A program made the translations under genes and the position numbers. The notes under the pieces were generated by a model. It saw only the letters and a list, made by a program, of their open reading frames with translations, was not told where the DNA came from and made no database searches. Positions 32,299-43,771 of a stretch of 64,000 bases of DNA are shown in pieces. Numbering within the stretch: position 1 is the stretch's first letter; each line of letters starts with the position of its first letter. The stretch is from Pestalotiopsis fici W106-1 (lineage: Eukaryota; Ascomycota; Sordariomycetes; Amphisphaeriales; Sporocadaceae). The DNA lies in NCBI RefSeq assembly GCF_000516985.1, contig NW_006917094.1, positions 1,922,001 through 1,986,000 of the forward strand, read 5' to 3'.

Positions 32299-33476
32299 GG
32301 TCGTCGTCGTTATGTATACAATTCGCCTGTCAAGACACAATATTGTCGGCGACGGATTTGACAGACCGACTTCATGGGATGCAATGATGAAAATAACCAA
32401 GAGACACAAAAGGCCGCGTGGTTCATCCAATAACGACTGGTAGCTACCGAGGCTCCACCACTAGAGGTGCAGCTGACAGTTGAGGTGTCACACCGAGTAG
32501 GTAAGACTGACTGCGGAGTTGTACTGGCAGACTGGTTGTTCAGAGCCGCCCATATCAATGGGTCGGCTTTTATTGGAATCCAATATCGTAATCAGGACCA
32601 AATTCCATCTATTTTCAAAACTTTGCCACTTTAGAGAGTAATTATTGTTAACAGTGTGCATTTCATCGCAAGATCGCTTGTGAGTGAGATTTGACTTTGA
32701 ATGCTGTAAAAGCTTAAGTGCTTAGTGTCCTCATATCGACGTTCAATCGATACTGTTTTTTCTCCCCTTTTCTTTCTCTTTTGGGAGCGTGATGGTATGC
32801 GCATTCATACTTTTGTACATTTTCAGTCACTTGAGTATGCTAAAGTAGGTATAGGCATTTCAGGGAATGGTGTACCAAGGTAGGTCGATGGGTACAATGT
32901 AGGTGATGTAGGTAGCATCCCGCTCATGCTGTGAGATGCTTATAAGGCGGAACGGTGCCAAAGGGGGAAGAAGGAAAAAAAAAATTCGCGGGGCAGACGC
33001 AAAGTATAAGACCTATGGCGTTTCTTGGTCCAGGGGGAATATACTTTAAACAACCTGCAGAAGTATAGTGGTTCGCCCTGGGATATAAAAGTATAAAACC
33101 AAGTGCCGACTAGATATATATTTGTTTGACACGCGCTTATCTTTACATGCTAGCGGAATACTTCGTACAATATGTTTGCATGTCCATGTGGATAGTGGAA
33201 ATATCTGTAAAAAGAGAACTAGCAACGCAGTGGTGCCGGCTTCTTCTGCTTCCGGGACGCCTTGGGCAAAGATTGGTGGTGGAAGTAATCTTTGACAGAC
33301 ACTGAGAGATTAAAACCTGTCCAATGCGATTCTGATCCTGTCTTATTGGTTTCACATCATGAAAGAATCAATGATCATTTGCCTAATTAGTCCATACCCT
33401 TCAAAATGCCCACCATCTGACATTCAGCCCAATCCTTGCTTACGCACATCATGACCTCTCGGCATATCATTTATCA
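32299..33476. other. intergenic upstream of the molybdate transporter
   Basis: 1.2 kb, A/T-rich in the middle. It includes the transporter promoter at the left and the 3' side of the 44-codon ORF at the right. No other gene or repeat is supported. Confidence 0.4.
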
Positions 33477-33611
33477 TTATTTCTTTTTGCTGAAGAATGG
33501 GCGGTCGAGCGACTCGGGCCCCGTCTTTGCGGGCGCTGCTTGATTCATTCGGCTCCAAAGCGATTGGCCAAGAACATGTTCAAGTGGGTAAGCCCAGGCC
33601 GTAAACCACAT
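33477..33611 (-). CDS. 44-residue microprotein candidate, unrecognised
   Basis: An ATG at 33611 opens 44 codons to TAA at 33477. The product begins MWFTAWAYPLEHVLGQSLW, is rich in Trp at its N-terminus, then has a linker and a positively charged end (LDRPFFSKKK). An intron acceptor may lie just upstream: GAACTAAAG, a branch-like site, precedes ATTCCAG at about 33624-33630, which would put an intron in the 5' UTR. Such a Lys-rich tail behind a short hydrophobic/aromatic part is reminiscent of small membrane-associated subunits, but I cannot name one. It is divergent from the P450. Confidence rests on protein-like composition and the upstream splice signals only. Confidence 0.35.
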   Translation of the reverse strand: MWFTAWAYPLEHVLGQSLWSRMNQAAPAKTGPESLDRPFFSKKK

Positions 33612-34062
33612 GGATCAATCCTCTGGAATGCTTTAGTTCATGTTTTGGCGCACGGGAAGCGACGTCTCCGACAGCCTTTTCCCACCCACAATTTTTCTGA
33701 TGAACATTTCGGATTAGCTGGAAAGGGGGAATGAGAATGAGCCCGTCCATAACGCCCATCATGGCGCATATAATCAAGTGTGCGGGGACACCTCTTGTTC
33801 GCTCGTCTTCTCTTGTTTGCATGTTTTTGCCATCCTCTTGCTCTTTTCCAGGGGAGAGCGTTTGGACGACGACAAGTGGCGCCGCTACAGACAGTTACGC
33901 TTGTTTCGCCTACCGTTGCGCTCGAGCTGGGTAGTGAAACACGGAGCTCTTCGACAAGAAACGCCTTGAAATATATATACAATCGACAAAGGCATTTTGC
34001 GGCCCCGAATCTTGTCGGCTTCCAATTGCTACAAAAATCATTCACTCCGGGGGAAAAAAAAA
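33612..34062. other. shared upstream region of microprotein candidate and P450
   Basis: 450 bp between the divergent starts. A TATA-like AAATATATATACAA at 33968-33981 lies about 90 bp upstream of the P450 ATG. Long frames on both strands here have no family features. Confidence 0.4.
33968..33981 (+). promoter_or_regulatory. TATA-like box of the P450 gene
   Basis: AAATATATATACAA in forward orientation about 82-95 bp upstream of ATG 34063, a usual distance for a fungal TATA element. Confidence 0.4.
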
Positions 34063-36088
34063 ATGCCGTCGACAATATTATACTTGGTCGCGTCACTGGT
34101 CGCATACCAAGTGTACCGATATGTATCTGGATTGCGGCAGAACATTGCCAAGGCCAAGGCGACTGGCCTGCCATACTTTGTCGTCCGTAAGTTGACAAAC
34201 GAGATGTGCGCACAGAGATGATCAATGGGCCAAGTTAATCTGTATTTAGCCATGAGTCCAATGAACCAACTTGGCCAACTCGTGGCACCCGTGGTGCTTG
34301 GGATATGGAAGATGCTTCCGCGCAAGTACTGGGAGGATATTCTGCCGTGAGTATAGCGCACCGCCAATTGGGGTTACCCAAACGAGAAGCGATTCGCTAA
34401 CTAGAGTTCTACATAGCGTCTTGCTACCCGACTGGCAATATGTCTATCGATTCGAAGTGTTTGCGAAATTGGGCGAAAACTTTGTCGTCGCTTCACCAGG
34501 AGAGGTGTGCCTGTATACCGCCAGTGCCGAGGCGATCCACCAGATTACGTCGAAAAGAGAAGCATTCCCGAAGCCCACTGAAATATACAGGATGCTGGAT
34601 CTATACGGACGGAATGTAGTGACCACCGAGGGAGCTGAGTGGCGAGCACATCGAAAAGTGACTTCGACGTCTTTCAACGAGAAGAACGCTGCCCTGGTGT
34701 TCCACGAGACTATTGCGCAGACGTACGGACTATTGAAGCAGTGGCTCGGACCAGATGGGAAGGGAGGCAAAACCATCAAGACTGTCGAGGACGATACAAT
34801 GACGCTCATGCTGCACATTATTGGCTATGCTGGTTTTGGGCTTCGGTTTTTATGGTCTGACCAGACCATGAGTCCAGACATTGACCCCAAGGCCGCCAAA
34901 TTCTCATCACTCGAAGCCCCTGCCGGCCACAGCTTAAACTTCAAGGATTCGCTCGCAGGAGTCTTGCACGGCATTATATGGTTGATCCTGATGCCCAGGT
35001 GGCTACTGCGGTGGCTACCATTCCAGAGTCCCAAAATGGCACTCACCTCGGAGAACGACCTCGTCAAATACTTCAGGCGATTCGTCCAGGACAAGATCCA
35101 AGACACGCGAGAAGGCAAATCCGATGAAGGCATGAACATCATGGGCATGCTCGTCCGCACCAGCTACGGCGATGAGTCCAAGGACACAAAGTTGGCTCGC
35201 CTTACAGACGACGAAATCATTGGCAACGCGTTTGTCATGATGGTTGCAGGGCATGAAACAACAGCAAACGCAACGCACTTTACCCTCGTGCAACTGGCCG
35301 CAAATCCCGAAGTGCAACGACATGTTCAGCAGGATGTCGACAGAATCTTTGGAGACGCGGATTCAAAGACCTGGGACTACGACCAGTGCGTCAACCCGCT
35401 CATGGCGTCCAATGTCGCCGCTTGCATGAACGAGACTCTTAGGGTCATGCCTCCGGGCGTCGAGATCCCTAAACGGGTGTCACCAGGCCAAGACCAGGTG
35501 CTTACCGTGGACGGAGAGAAGCATATTTTGCCGGCAGGCGCGCGCATCGGTCTCATCGCGGTCGCAGCGCAGCACAACCCCCGGTACTGGCCCAGCAAGC
35601 CGAGCAAGATTAGCGACGCCGATAATGATGTTCTCGACTGGGTGCCCGAGAGATGGTTCCGCAAGCAGGCTGACGGTCACAACACGGAGGTTGAGGGTGC
35701 CGACAATGAGGACTTTGGTGGTTTCGCAGGTCCTGACACCAGCGTGCAGCTCTTCCGGCCGGTGCGCGGCAGCTATATCCCCTTTTCAGACGGCGCGCGA
35801 TCATGTCTGGGTAGACGGATCGCCCAGGTTGAAATGGTCGCGGCACTGAGTACCATCTTCCAAAAGTACAGCGTTGAGCTGGCCGTTGATGAATGGGCCA
35901 GCGACGACGAGGTGGACAAGATGAGCAAGGAGCAAAAGAGAGAGCTCTATGCGAAAGCGCAGGCCAAGGCCCGGGAAACTATGAGAAGCGCCACGAGTAT
36001 GATCACGCTCAAGCTGCATGGAAACAAGTTTGTGCCGATTAGGATGGTGCCGCGGGGCGAAGAGAGATTTGTTAGCTGGATCGAGTAA
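34063..36088 (+). CDS. cytochrome P450 monooxygenase
   Basis: Exons 34063-34186, 34250-34346 and 34417-36088 join in phase to 630 residues, longer than the usual 500-550. The N-terminus MPSTILYLVASLVAYQVYRYV is a membrane anchor for the endoplasmic reticulum. The I-helix has AGHETTAN at about 351-358 (AGxxTT), the K-helix has ETLR, and the haem loop is PFSDGARSCLGRR with the haem-ligating Cys at about 537. The redox partner would be NADPH-P450 reductase. Extra length comes from loops near the haem (EVEGADNEDFGGF before PVRG) and a charged C-terminal segment (SDDEVDKMSKEQKRE). I cannot assign a CYP family or substrate. No other secondary-metabolism gene lies beside it, so a lone detoxifying or lipid-modifying role is possible. 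Confidence 0.93.
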
Positions 36089-37057
36089 CGACCAGTGTTA
36101 TATATAATAGACAGCCAAGTTGCAAAGCAAAAAAAGCATCATATCAAGCTATCAACCAAAACGAAGGATATCGTGATACATCTACGAAGTAGTCTAGAGT
36201 ATATTGGGGTGTTGCTGGCCATGCGCTGAACCTCGTCGCTCTCGTCTTCTACACGAGTCAGGTAGACCCAGTTGGGAGGAACATTACGTAGGTGAATTAG
36301 AGCCATCTATACCCAATGTATTGACGCGGACGCTTTTGTTGCGCGTAGGAAATGATCATCGGAGCCAAATCCATTAGTCTATGCCCTACGACATTGATTG
36401 CTGACGGTAGATTATCTCCATACTGATAACATGGGCTGATGGTACATGGTACAGCTCATGCTTGTTCAGTGTTGTCAATTGTCGCATACTGGAGGGTTTT
36501 ACCCCCCCAGCCACCCGAATTTATTTTGACATTCTGGGGGTGGCGGCCAGAACCCAACAGGAGGATCCACCCGCTGTCACATCACTTTCGCACTGCTCAC
36601 TCACATCCCCTCCCCTCAGGTGCCGGGCGGGCGTAGAGAAATAGAGCTCCAATTCAGTCACTAAAGCTTGAAGCTTCCCCCATCCGTGTTGATTTCCCAT
36701 ATTCCCCCCGCGACCGACCCCCCGGCTCCTCGACCAAAACAATAGAAAGCACAACACGCTTGCGAGATAAACAACCACCATCCCTCTTCTCTCGATTATT
36801 ATTACCACCAGCTATTGCACCAAGATCTCTTTAAGCTAGCACTACAAGCACCAACCCCGACGCGCCCCTCCTCCTCCCATCTAGCATTTTTCATAAAAAG
36901 CATCTATCAATCGATAACAACATCACGGGCCATCCGTGACTATATCCCCTCGCAAAGTATATCAATCTGGTCGCATTAGTGACGCGATCACGTTGATATC
37001 AATTTTCAATTCCCACACATTCCAGTCCTCTCTATAGGCGTTATTACACCCCCTGCC
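36089..37057. other. intergenic: P450 3' region and promoter of the SAP-like membrane protein
   Basis: 1 kb. The right third is rich in C/T and CA runs (36,840-37,050), typical of a 5' UTR of a constitutively expressed fungal gene. No coding region is supported. Confidence 0.4.
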
Positions 37058-38506
37058 ATGTCTGGCGCGAATAGCTGGCTGCAACGGCAGCGAAAGGGCG
37101 ATTTGGCCGAGTTGGCGCAACACACGGGCCTGAAGAAGTAAGTAGTCTGTCATTCCTTGCTAGATATTCCTCGTGATGCCATACCAATCTTTACGTCGCG
37201 CTGCTGCGATTCGCATCTCTATTGTCGCGGCTTTCAGTCACTATACTGGGCTACCATGATGATGTGGTTGGTTGTGGGCATGCAGTGGGTCGAGTCGCGG
37301 CGGCGCGCGTATTAGCGAAATGCATCGAGTAATGCAAACACAGAGCTTCCTGCGAAACACCATGGCTAACACGACGCGACTAATAGCTTTGAAGCGTTCA
37401 AGAAGCCCGAGTTGGAGCTTGCCCTCGATGAGCACCTTGCCGAGAACGCGACGACCTTTTCGTCAGACCCAAAGCTAGCTCCCTACTTCTCGAGTCGCGC
37501 CAGGACGATCGGCTCGCCACTGAAGAGAGGTTCAACCGCCTCTGATGGCACCGAGGAGAAGATCAAGGTCCCGCGACGTCGCACCATCAAGGCTGTTGAA
37601 GATGCTCCTGCCTTGCCCCCAGCGCTGGCTTCTGTTGTAGCTGCCGCTCCCGAGTATGTCAAGTAGCCTCCACCGTCCGCATCGCGCATCGCCTCGCGAT
37701 GTAGTACCGGGTATGACGCGTTCACTAACACATGTGGCTGTAGGTCGGCATCTGAACCAGCATCTGGATCTGAAGAGGAGCCAGCCACCAGCACCGCTGT
37801 CACCACTGGCATCTCCAATGCCCTTGTTCAGACTCCCGGGCGCGCTCTTTCTCTCGCCAGCCGCATCCCTCTACCTGCGACTCCCGCCGACGTTGCAGAG
37901 GCTGTCGACCGCCACACGGTTGCTCTGCGAAACCGCGCCAGCTCCATTTACAAGGAGTCGGGCATCACCGAGGTCACCCACGCCACCAGGGAAAGTCTCT
38001 CGACTGTCAACTCCATCCTGGGCATTGTGTCGCTTTTCGAGCTCTATTTCCTGCGCCCTGAAGTCCTGCCTGACCGTTATGCATTCACCATCCCAGCAAT
38101 CCACTTCCTGGGCACAAATGACTTTCCCGTCCATGTCGCCGACCTGTTCCTGCTGCTCACCTCTTCGTTCTGGTCGCCCACGCTCACCTGGCTGTTCACC
38201 AGCACGATACTGCCCACTCTTGCCGGCTACTTTTTCAACCTTTCGGCAGCAAACCAGCCAACCCGCCGCACGACTCGAAACACCACACCCACCCCTGATT
38301 ACGTCGTGGATCCTCTGACCTTTAGCATCGTCAAGGCCTTGATCTCGTTCGTCGTATACGGGCAGGGCGTCACCTTTGGTGGCTGGCTCAGCGAGGAGTC
38401 CATTGCGCGAATCAACGGCTCCGTCTATGGTGGCTACAAGGGCATCCTGACCGGCACAGCCGTTACTGCTCTCATCAGCATTTACGATGCTGTGCTAAAG
38501 AAGTAA
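37058..38506 (+). CDS. SAP-like N-terminal domain with C-terminal multipass membrane region, function unknown
   Basis: Exons 37058-37137, 37387-37653 and 37744-38506 join in phase to 369 residues. Residues 1-50 (WLQRQRKGDLAELAQHTGLK, then FEAFKKPELELALDEHLAEN) form a helix-turn-helix resembling SAP or HeH/LEM-like modules. A basic, Ser-rich region (VPRRRTIKAVED) follows, then an acidic patch. From about residue 205 several hydrophobic segments appear: VNSILGIVSLFELYFL, VADLFLLLTSSFWSPTLTWLF, TSTILPTLAGYFFNL, FSIVKALISFVVYG, and a final GILTGTAVTALISIYDAVLKK. The combination suggests an inner nuclear membrane or ER protein, by analogy with LEM/HeH proteins. That is inference. The TM count is four to five. 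Confidence 0.8.
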
Positions 38507-41331
38507 AGCCGGTAGTGCCTGAAATACCCCGGATGAGCACTTTTGGGTTTACCCAGCTCTCTTGCACATATTGATCCGCACCCCCCAAAGCGGGAAGGGC
38601 TCGGACCATGCATTCCAAAATGCCATTATATACTCTTTCTTCGAAGCTGGCGTTCCATGGTGTTCTTGGCGTTGTTTGACCTTTTACATTTTTCGCCTGA
38701 TACCTGCCTCTTCATTTTGGGCGCTTCTTGCTACTGGTACTTATCCAGAGCGTTACTTGTGCTTGTCGCATCGGTGGGCCACTTTTTTGACGGAACATTA
38801 TGGGGCTTTCGTGGTGAATTCTTTGAAACGCGTTGGAAGGTTTCCATGTTGGGTTTCATATGAAATGACTAGGAATAGCATGAGTTATCTTCATGTCTAT
38901 TGCCTAGTGAGTGAATATAGCGAGGAGTGGCATGAGGAGTTGAGAGTGGGAAAAGGGGTCAGTCAGCTTCGAATCACTGAGCTGCGTGTATAGGTCGCCT
39001 CGGCAATTGGAGAAAGTAGTCATGTTTTCAGCGTTTTTTGAATCGCCATCAGCATGGTCTCGATGCATACGATGGATGAAACAGGGTTTGATTTCGTGAT
39101 TGAATATATTCTGGTTTCTTACTATGTGACTTGGGTTGCCTCTTACAATAGAGCCCAAAACGATACCCTTTTCTGCTATGCAATGCGCATGAAATCACTC
39201 TGGAGATCCTATATGAACAATGTTCGGCAATCCGAGTGTACCGGGGATCGATTCCTTCCTGGGTCAATGCTACATTCCGTGGGTTTTATAGTAGAGTGAC
39301 CAATCACAAGTACGGCTTTCTTGGCGATCTGCTTTACTACCATGCTACGAGTGCGAGTGTCAATTCGTCGGCTTGGTCTATGATCCTTCAAGGCTGGAAA
39401 GATTACAGTGTCAACAATCACTCACAGCCGACTTTGCGGAAGGACATCTTTAGTCTGAATACTGGCCCTCTCTTTGTTATGGTTTGAATCAGATTGTCAT
39501 TCGGTATTGGCATCAATATTACTTGCAAATTTGGTAGGGTCAACTACTTGTAGGACTTGAAAGCTTTGTGTACCTTTCTGACATTGGTGCTCATGCTCAC
39601 GTTGGACTGGTATCCTACAATTGTTCTACATAGGATCCTCCAGCTTACGGACTTCTAGGCGTGGGGGTTCATTCAATGCAATTTTCCCCCTTGCGAAGGA
39701 GCTGAAGATTGATTCGGACAAGGCTGTGCTGTGCCGTGCAACCACAGTCTAATAAAAAAGAAAAAGAAGAACCAAGCCAAGTGTCATATCATTGCACCCA
39801 ATCAGCTACACTTCACTGCAATTTTAATCCTTACAAAAGCGATCACTCAGCTGAACGTCTTAATCGTCACTTTTTACACTTTGGCCTCGTGCTGACACAA
39901 CGAATCTTCTCATGCATGTACCACTGGTGCCAGAGTGTCTCTTTTCCTCCATCTCTAATCGCTTCATGTCTACGTGCAACATGACCTTTGCTCCAGCAAG
40001 CAGTCGTCATGTTCCAGAAGCAAATGACCATGATGCCAATTATGGCTAACGATACGTTCGATGAGCGCAACTCATACGAAAAGACATGATAATATATATA
40101 TACCGAGTCTCGACAATAGAACGATGGCTGTGAACTTTCTCTGTGCGCGAAAAATTGTCGTGGACGAGGAGCCACGGCATGGTACTTTGCTGCAGGACTA
40201 TTCTGCTCACGTTGGGCGGTAGGGATGCAGCCAACAGCACCTGCCATGATATTTACGCCCTTCGGGAGGGTCAAAATTGCAGTGAATGTCGCGGGTTAGC
40301 GGCTCATTTCTCATGTCCGACAACTATGGTGGTTGTTGCTATTGGACCGAAGACTTGTGTGGTCATCATACTTCTAAGCGAGCCACTGAGAAACCACAAG
40401 CTTTACAGCTGAAGGCATACGTGATCAATATGGGTAAAGCCCGGCGGGCATACTACCTCAGTTGTGCTGATTCCCGCCGTGGAGGTTGAAATTACAGTGC
40501 AATTCTCCATCATCTTCTCTGCAAGGCTTTCTGAACATATAGTCACTACCAAATCAGAAAATTGAATGCACAAAAATTCATGACCGGAGAGCAAGGCTGT
40601 AGCATGACAGGAAAGCAAGTCACTGGAGTTACTTGAATGTCCACATCTGTCTGCAATTCGTGGCACCTGAGCAGCACTTTTTGCTTTCATAATGATCCTG
40701 TCTCAAGTCCTCAAGTTGATGTTCATGTCAGATTTTTATTCTTCATTTCCTGTCTGTCTCTCTAAAGCTGAACAAAAAGCAGAAAAAGCTACTTGAAGTC
40801 TAGCATATGTTCACCTTTTTGCGGTGTGATCTGCCTCCATATATACACATACAACAAACAAACAGAATCTCTACAATGAGTGCTCTAAACGCCATCGCTC
40901 CTTCATTGGTCATCCTTCTTGGCCGATATTGTAGTTCATTATGGATGGACTTGTCGTCTCACGCCATATCGAACCCCGTCAACGTTTTATGACAGAATTA
41001 TATATCTTTGGCAAGGGTATGATGCCTTATGCCTCTGAAAACATGAGAATCCGAGCCAGCCGCTATATAAACGCCGATCCTTTCGCGAGAAGGAAGATAA
41101 AATGTTTTTCCAGAGTACGCCGCCAGTACTCGGTACTGAGAAAATGATGGTGGTGGATATGTACATCCAAGGGCTATTCTTTCAAGTGCGAAAGTTCCTT
41201 GGTTTGGTTCAATTCCAAATGCTGCCATGACTGCTAGCTTAGGTGTCGAACTTTTGTGAGGTCTTGCTCTACCTGTAGCTGAGCAGCAAATGAAAGATTT
41301 TTTGGTGGAGGAAAGAGCTTAGAGACACCCT
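38507..41331. other. 2.8-kb intergenic region
   Basis: Between two genes that end towards each other. Several ATG frames of 60-130 codons exist on both strands but none shows domains, splice support or coherent composition. TATA-like CTATATAAAC at 41064-41073 stands too close to the next ATG (about 30 bp) to be convincing. I see no repeat, tRNA or transposon remnant. Confidence 0.4.
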
Positions 41332-43771
41332 CTAGCTATCCCACTCGGCTGGGTTTTCCCACTTGATAGGGTGTACCAGCATGCTGCGCAAACAAAGTCT
41401 TCCAGAGCTCTCCTCGTTGGCCTCTTCAGCACGCCCACCTCTAATGGAGCCCTCGCCTGCGCGGCCACCGTTGTCGCCTCGTCCGTCATATTGTGCATAG
41501 CCAAGCCATCTGCGCCATAAGAGTCCTGCAAATTCGCTGTTGTAATACCACGAAGTGCCTTTGTGGTTGTGCTCGTTGGTAATGTCAAAGGGGCTTCCAT
41601 GGCCGCCAGAAGTGTGGTCACGGCCACCGTTGAAGTTCTCCTCAATGGCCTCAACTGGCCACGCACGATCAAGATATACGGGGTGAGGAGCATAAACAGC
41701 CTTGAGACCGTGGTGAAGTGCCATGGATGGGGGGAACATTTCGCTAAACATGCTGTGGTGGAGACGCCATGTTTCCTCATGCATAACACTGAGCAGGCGT
41801 CGGGACAACCGAGAAGCAGTGACAATGGCGCAGCGTCGCGGAGGTTGTTGGGCCTTTTGATTGTAGCCGCTGGCGTCGCTGGCAAACACCCAGCCAGACT
41901 CGGCGGTATCGAAGAGAGGGTTGAGTGTGATGAGATCTGCTTCTTCGCCAACGCCACATTGGCTCATATCACTGCCTGTAGAGCATGTAGATGGCATGAA
42001 GCCTTCCTCTCCATCCTGCAAGTTTGTCTTGCCGGCGAAAATCACAGGTCCCAAAACACCTCGGCGACCCGCCTGGCGAGTCTCAAAATCGACGATCTCG
42101 GTAAAGTTGTCCCATGTTCCGTGCAACTCGGGGATATAGTACTTGCTGGCACGCTCCCACATACCAATACGGCTCTGCTTTGCACCCCACTTGCCGAGCT
42201 TGTCAAAGAGCTCGTAGTAAGATCCGACCCAGCGCATATCCATCTCCCAATTCCAGAAGTGTGCGTATTCCGGATGCATATTGGCAAAATGCTGAAGTGG
42301 CATGTGAGCACTGCGGTACACGCCGTGAATATCGCCGTTACTGGGGTTCTCGAATGCATCTCCAAAGCTACCGGGATAGTAAAGCTTCATCTGAGGCTCT
42401 GACCAAAGAGTGCAAAGGCCATGGAACTCCTTGGGAACGCTGGCATCAAGCACCTTTTGGGCTGTCTCGGGGTCTGCCCAGATGGGCAGGTCAGGCTCAC
42501 GGACGTGCAACAGGAAGTGTACGTCATATTCACCGCCAGACCGCAAGTTGAGCTCGGTAATCATGGCGCGGAAATTGAGAAGGGCGTGAGCAGTCCACTT
42601 GAAGCCGACGTATGTACGAATGACGACTGCAGTACGATCAATCTTCTTTAGGCCCTGCGTTGACTCCTCGGCGTCAAGGGTCTCATTTCCAGTGTTGAAG
42701 CGGTGCTCGTTGGATTGGAAGCAGCGCTCCTGGGCACCGGCCCAGTCCATGCCGTCCCAGTCAATTTGTCCGCTCTTCTCCCACACTGCACGGCTACCCT
42801 CATTTTCAGTATCGGTGCCTTCTCCTGTGCCGCCCTGCTGGACAGAGTATCCAAGTCCGTATGCGCCATATCGACCGAATCGATCAAAGCAAACGTCCTC
42901 GCGAATTCCGAACAAATCGTAGGATCCAATGGCTGGCTTGGCTTGGCCTTGGGGAACACCGTCGTAAGCGTAGACATCGGGAGCCGGGATAGTTTTCTCA
43001 GCATCAAGGTAGCATTTGTTGACCTTGTGGTAATTGTTCTTGTACTCGTTAGAGTCGTACTTTGGGTGAGGACTGTATGGTGAAGGTGTTGGGAGGGCCG
43101 TATTATGCACTGAAGGCACTGGAGCTGTAGGCGTGGCAGCATCTGCTGGTACTGGATACTCGGGCTTGTATTCAGAGAATGAGACCAGTGATCGCAGACC
43201 ATTAAAGTATCTATCCAGACTGCTGGCTGTTAGTTTCTATTGATTTCAACTTCGGGTATGTCACATACTGCTCGTAGTCAAGCCAATGGGGTCCATTGGG
43301 CTTGGACTTGCCCTTGCCCTTTGGCTTCTGCTTGGTATCTTCAGAGTTCTTGGAATGCTCCTCCAAGTCTTCCTTCACATCGCCTTTCGAGTCTTCCTTG
43401 CCCGTCTTTGATTGATCCTCTTCGGAACTTTCCTTGCTCGACTGCTCGGACGATTTCTCCTTGGTTTCCATGATTTGTTGAGTCTCGTCGGCATTGTCTT
43501 GGCTAGACTGCTTCACTAGCTGATCAACGGTGTCTTCAAGACTGTGTGGGAGCTTGTCTTGCGGTACGTCAATTGTGCCCATCTGCACAAGATCCAAGAC
43601 ATTTCGGCTGTGGTAACTGTGGTTGTAGAAGGTAAAAGAGAGTACGACGACCACCAAAACGGTCCATATTACCACTCTTCTATATAGGCAGTGCCCTAGC
43701 AAGGTCCTGACCCGAAGCTTTGGTTGTGGTTTTGTTGAAATGGGCAAGAAGAGCTCCCCCTTTCGTCCCAT
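41332..43771 (-). CDS. DUF3405 family type II membrane protein (glycosyltransferase-like)
   Basis: Exons 43269-43771 and 41332-43219, separated by a 49-nt intron, give 796 residues. A short basic cytoplasmic tail precedes a single membrane anchor (VVIWTVLVVVVLSFTFY, about 33-49). A stem of about 100 residues rich in Lys, Glu and Ser follows (SSEQSSKESSEEDQSK, then KGKGKSKPNGPHWLDYE). The rest is the DUF3405 region, with AVVIRTYVGFKWTAHALLNFRAMI, FLLHVREPDLPIW, HFWNWEMDMRWVGSYYELFD, EADLITLNPLFDT and WYYNSEFAGLLWRRWLGY. The EMDMR segment recalls a DxD-type metal site of Golgi glycosyltransferases. Topology fits a Golgi enzyme, but no activity is established to my knowledge. Confidence 0.88.

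Noticed and set aside
33638..34225. 195-codon reverse frame upstream of the P450
   Set aside because: Antisense to the P450 leader and first exon; Arg/Cys-rich random-like translation.
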